Source of the DNA: Lepidonotus clava
Taxonomy: Eukaryota > Annelida > Polychaeta > Phyllodocida > Polynoidae
NCBI GenBank assembly: GCA_936440205.1
Contig: OW387135.1
Coordinates: 25,274,792 to 25,338,791 of the forward strand
Direction: 5' to 3'
DNA: 64,000 bases
The translations under genes were made by a program, and so were the position numbers. Below are positions 61,701 through 64,000 of the stretch, piece after piece; the first letter of the stretch is position 1, and each line of letters opens with the position of its first letter. The notes beneath the pieces are model-generated. The model did not search any database, was not told the DNA's origin, and saw only the letters and a list, made by a program, of their open reading frames with translations.

Positions 61701-64000
61701 TCTTGATGTTTAGACTCAAAATGAAAATTTGATACAAATGCTTTGTGTTTTCTGATATGAATATTTTTTTCTGACATAAAGCATGAGCAAAATGTTGTAT
61801 AAATCCATGTGTGCAATGGGACTCCCCATATGAAGCCCCACCCTCCACTTTCTCCTTTTCCAGTTTTTACTGGAAAGGGGTTTAGCACTGTAGAGTATGC
61901 ATCAGGGTTCCAGTAAAAACTGGAAAACTGGAAAGACTGAAAGGCTATCACTGAGAGGACTGCAGCAGCCTGCCCTCAAATAGTGAGTGGCAGAGAACTA
62001 AGGGCCTCTGTCCCAGACCCTAACTTATGTGATGCAATACTGGTCAAACTCAATTAAATGTTTGGTTTATGAAATATATATTGGCTTACAAGTAAACTAA
62101 AGGGAAAATAATAATAACTGCTTATATTTTGAGAAATAACTCCATGGAAGTAAAAAACTGGAAATCCAGGAAAAACTGGAAGACTTTCATCCCTGGGCCT
62201 ATGACAGTGCCATGACATCCCCATGACAATGCCATGACATTACCATGACAATGCCATGATATTGCCATGACACTGCCATGACACTGCCATGACATCCCCA
62301 TGACATTGCCATGATGATGCCATGACATTGCCATGACATGCCCATGACATTGCCATGACATCCCCATGACATTGTCATGACAGTGCCATGACAATGCCAT
62401 GACAATGCCATGATATTGCCATGACAATGCCATGACATCCCCATGACATTGCCATAATGATGCCATGACATTGCCATGACATCCCCATGACAATACCATG
62501 ACATTGCCATGACAGTACCATGACATTGCCATGACATTGCCATGACAATGCCATGACATTACCATGACAATGCCATGATATTGCCATGACAGTGCCATGA
62601 CATTCCCATGACATTGCTATGATGATGCCATGACATTGCCATGACATCTCCATGACATCCCCTTCACCCCTTTACCCCCTTACCCCAATACAGCATGGAT
62701 TGAGAGTCTGAGCTCATTTGTGTTTGGAGATTGTATTGGTAATATGCAAATTTATCCAATATGGCCGCCCCCAGTGGGTGATGGGGGCATTCCCGACCTA
62801 CTTTCGTTCTATTTTTAGAATATTATTATGACATCATCTCGTCAAACTCCACATACAGACTTATTTGTGCAAATTTCTACACTCTCAAGGCATTTCCTAT
62901 GAGGACAGCATCACTCTCCAACCAGATTCTCTACTTCAGAAATAGCACAGTGTCCCCCCCCCTGCTTGTACCCGGCGACTGCTGGTCATTCTCCATACAC
63001 GTAATATGCAAATTTATCCAATATGGCCGCCCCCAGTGGGTGATGGGGGCATTCCCAACCTACTTTCGTTCTATTTTTAGAATATCATTATGACATCATC
63101 TCGTCACTCTCCAGATACAGGCTTATTTATGCTAATTTCTACAATCTCAAGGCATTTCCTATGAGACCCGTCTCAATCTCCAAGCAGATTCTTTACTCCA
63201 GAAATAGCACAGTGTCCTCCCCCGATTTTTAACATTGATTCCTATGGGACTTGGGCCAAGTTAAGACTCCGTTATATCGGACTATCAACGTTATCCACTC
63301 ATCGAAAACGGAGAAAAAGGAAGAAATCCTACAAAAGTAGGCAAAATTGCATCTCTGTTAGCCTTCTCTCCACGGCAGTATTAAATTCCATGGATAAAGA
63401 TATTGTACTGGTGCATTTCTATTCTGAACAAAATTGTTTCCATACTCACCAAAAGCGTTGGGCAGCTGATCTAAGGTCACCTGCCACTGTGGCTGAACTC
63501 GCAGTATGGCCACCACATCCGAAAGGAACCGCCTCATCTGAACGGGGTGGGTCAGAGCCACCTGGCGGGAGCTGCCCCAACCGAAAACCTGTTATACAAG
63601 AAAGTTAAGATCAAAAAGTTGGTAATGTTATTTTGATAATTACAGATAACAAGATTAATAACTTGGTTTCGTGTGAAAACAATGTTCTGAAAGAAGATTG
63701 GTGTCAGCACAAGGTAAAAATCATTTCATAAGCATCGATTTTACTTTACTCAACGATTAACAAAAGAGAAATTCATGTACATGTATGATCTGATGATTAT
63801 ACTTTTTTATCGAAAGATTAAAAAGGTGGAGGTGGGTACCATAAACCGATGCAAAGAGTTGGTTGGGTAAAGGTGTTAAAACTGTTATCCTCTTATAACC
63901 GATATCTCTTTATGGTTTTAAAAAAGAACAAATTATTCAAATCAGTGACCTGCTATAAAAAGGACTAACTCTTTTTACCTGAACAACTTGGGGCATTGCT
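55775..64000 (-). CDS. MARF1: MARF1-like protein with LOTUS (OST-HTH) repeats, C-terminal part, seven exons
   Basis: Exons in transcript order: 64000-63979 (open), 63588-63450, 60297-60206, 59755-59531, 58996-58793, 57076-56803 and 56436-55775 (TGA). All are GT-AG and phases agree, giving about 540 residues. The protein begins in a LOTUS domain end (AMPQVVQ then VFGWGSSRQVALTH). Four more LOTUS-type units follow: RRFLSDVVAILRVQ...FNVSDYGACYVEDLIADLP; EVLLDLEERVTAML...LSDYDVASVRELVQLIP; ARQVLAAYPDQVL...VTELRTILYGVAE; and LRSVLEQQGSY...FSSLQQFLTARPEF. A 220-residue Ser/Pro-rich tail ends SPSPPLQSDSDV. Serial LOTUS domains near the C-terminus are typical of MARF1 (Limkain-b1), an oocyte/meiosis factor that degrades mRNA with an N-terminal NYN nuclease, here outside the window. 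LOTUS units bind RNA (G-quadruplex) or helicases. TDRD5/7 is less likely because no Tudor domain follows. Confidence 0.8.
57431..57690. repeat. Imperfect direct duplication in MARF1-like intron
   Basis: GTAGGTCTGAACTGACACTATAGTG... at about 57429 recurs at about 57621 as GTAGGTCTGAAAAAACTGAC..., with similar following sequence (TTTCACAAATAATTTAA) and a shared TTGACAGTGT further on. The period is near 190 bp. The palindrome CACTATAGTG is in both copies. Confidence 0.6.
57824..58290. repeat. Tandem repeat of about 215 bp, two copies plus partial, in MARF1-like intron
   Basis: The block with ATCGATGCAGGCGTGCGGGG, GAACCCGGCGAAGGGTTGAC and GCGCCATGTTGAC occurs at about 57896 and again at about 58110. 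Both copies continue through GATCGATCCAATGTTTTCCC and CGATACGAACGCATG to TCAATGCGTTGTATGCGTTT (58021 and 58251). A diverged TCAATGCG also precedes copy 1. Copy 2 has a short extra segment near 58165. The ORFs of 70-133 codons here are by-products of the repeat. Confidence 0.75.
60914..61173. repeat. 11-bp minisatellite, block 1
   Basis: Tandem copies of CCATGACAATG and variants (CCATGACATTG, CCATGACATCC, CCATGATGATG, CCATGACAGTG) for about 260 bp. A GA-rich simple run (GAGAGGGAGAGG) precedes it at 60876-60912. Because 11 is not a multiple of three, each minus-strand frame reads an 11-residue repeat (MALSWHCHG-like), giving long spurious ORFs (60456-61266). It is in a MARF1-like intron. Confidence 0.9.
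61174..62195. mobile_element. hAT-like non-autonomous element of 1.02 kb inserted in the minisatellite
   Basis: The ends CAGGGATGAAAGT (left) and its exact complement ACTTTCATCCCTG (right) are terminal inverted repeats with the hAT-type CAGGG start. The 8-bp flanks TTGCTATG (61166-61173) and GGCCTATG (62196-62203) share their last five bases. The minisatellite resumes directly on the right. Several AAAACTGG/CCAGTTTT motifs lie inside both ends and around 61855-61935. It has no transposase frame. Confidence 0.7.
62204..62668. repeat. 11-bp minisatellite, block 2
   Basis: About 460 bp of the same CCATGACAATG-type unit as block 1, with the same variants, ending in a CCATGACATCCCC run and a C/T-rich stretch (62655-62690). 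Higher-order order is visible: the string of CATCCCC, CATTGCC, TGATGATGCC variants recurs several times with a period near 130-170 bp. The minus-strand ORFs of 92-158 codons here are spurious. Confidence 0.9.
62741..63230. repeat. 262-bp tandem duplication in MARF1-like intron
   Basis: AATATGCAAATTTATCCAAT with the following GGCCGCCCCCAGTGGGTGAT starts at 62741 and again at 63003. The copies stay alike for about 220 bp, through ATGACATCATCTCGTCA and GGCATTTCCTATGAG to AGAAATAGCACAGTGTCC. Divergence is low. TATGCAAAT is an octamer-like motif. It is not coding. Confidence 0.85.

Noticed and set aside
62122-62653. Minus-strand ORFs of 92-158 codons
   Set aside because: Same minisatellite, second block.
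60914-62668. CRISPR-like regular repeats
   Set aside because: The unit is 11 bp with no spacers, and the genome is clearly eukaryotic.

Overview
The window is animal nuclear DNA: AT-rich, with genes split into many short exons by GT-AG introns of about 0.1 to 8 kb, and dense in short non-coding DNA transposons. Gene content (N-acetylneuraminate lyase, a LOTUS-domain MARF1-like protein, CCDC137, OXLD1, a lipocalin, a quiver-like Ly6 protein and a WS/DGAT acyltransferase), together with a very frequent AGGCCTA motif, suggests a marine invertebrate. An echinoderm or hemichordate-like deuterostome is most likely; this is an inference, not something the sequence proves.

Layout: (1) 32-198 +, last exon of a wax-ester-synthase/DGAT-like acyltransferase. 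(2) 2522-6819 +, a complete four-exon secreted lipocalin (200 aa) with three or more repeats in its introns. (3) 10198-24354 -, a three-exon GPI-anchored Ly6/uPAR (quiver/sleepless-like) protein with an 8.4-kb and a 5.2-kb intron. These introns hold a 613-bp MITE, an LTR-like fragment, a foldback element and a possible nested multi-membrane ORF. (4) 24355-35216, a gene desert with several short inverted-repeat elements. (5) 35217-41270 +, a complete 11-exon N-acetylneuraminate lyase (310 aa) with one GC-AG intron. (6) 41817-42359 -, OXLD1 homologue in one coding exon, convergent with the lyase. (7) 42.4-47.5 kb, repeat-rich spacer with a 2-kb TTAA-flanked element that contains a 185-bp palindrome. 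(8) 47850-52299 +, complete seven-exon CCDC137 homologue whose start abuts the tail of an antisense LINE. (9) 55775-64000 -, the last seven exons of a MARF1-like LOTUS protein, open at the right edge. Its introns carry tandem duplications and an 11-bp minisatellite split by a hAT-like insertion.

The genes do not form a pathway; they look like an ordinary stretch of neighbouring metazoan genes. No RNA gene, CRISPR array or intact autonomous transposon was seen. The most interesting material is the repeat landscape. Several MITEs carry textbook transcription-factor motifs (RFX X-box, CTCF-like), a tandem repeat carries YY1-like motifs, and a LINE remnant forms the CCDC137 promoter/5' leader with duplicated ETS motifs.
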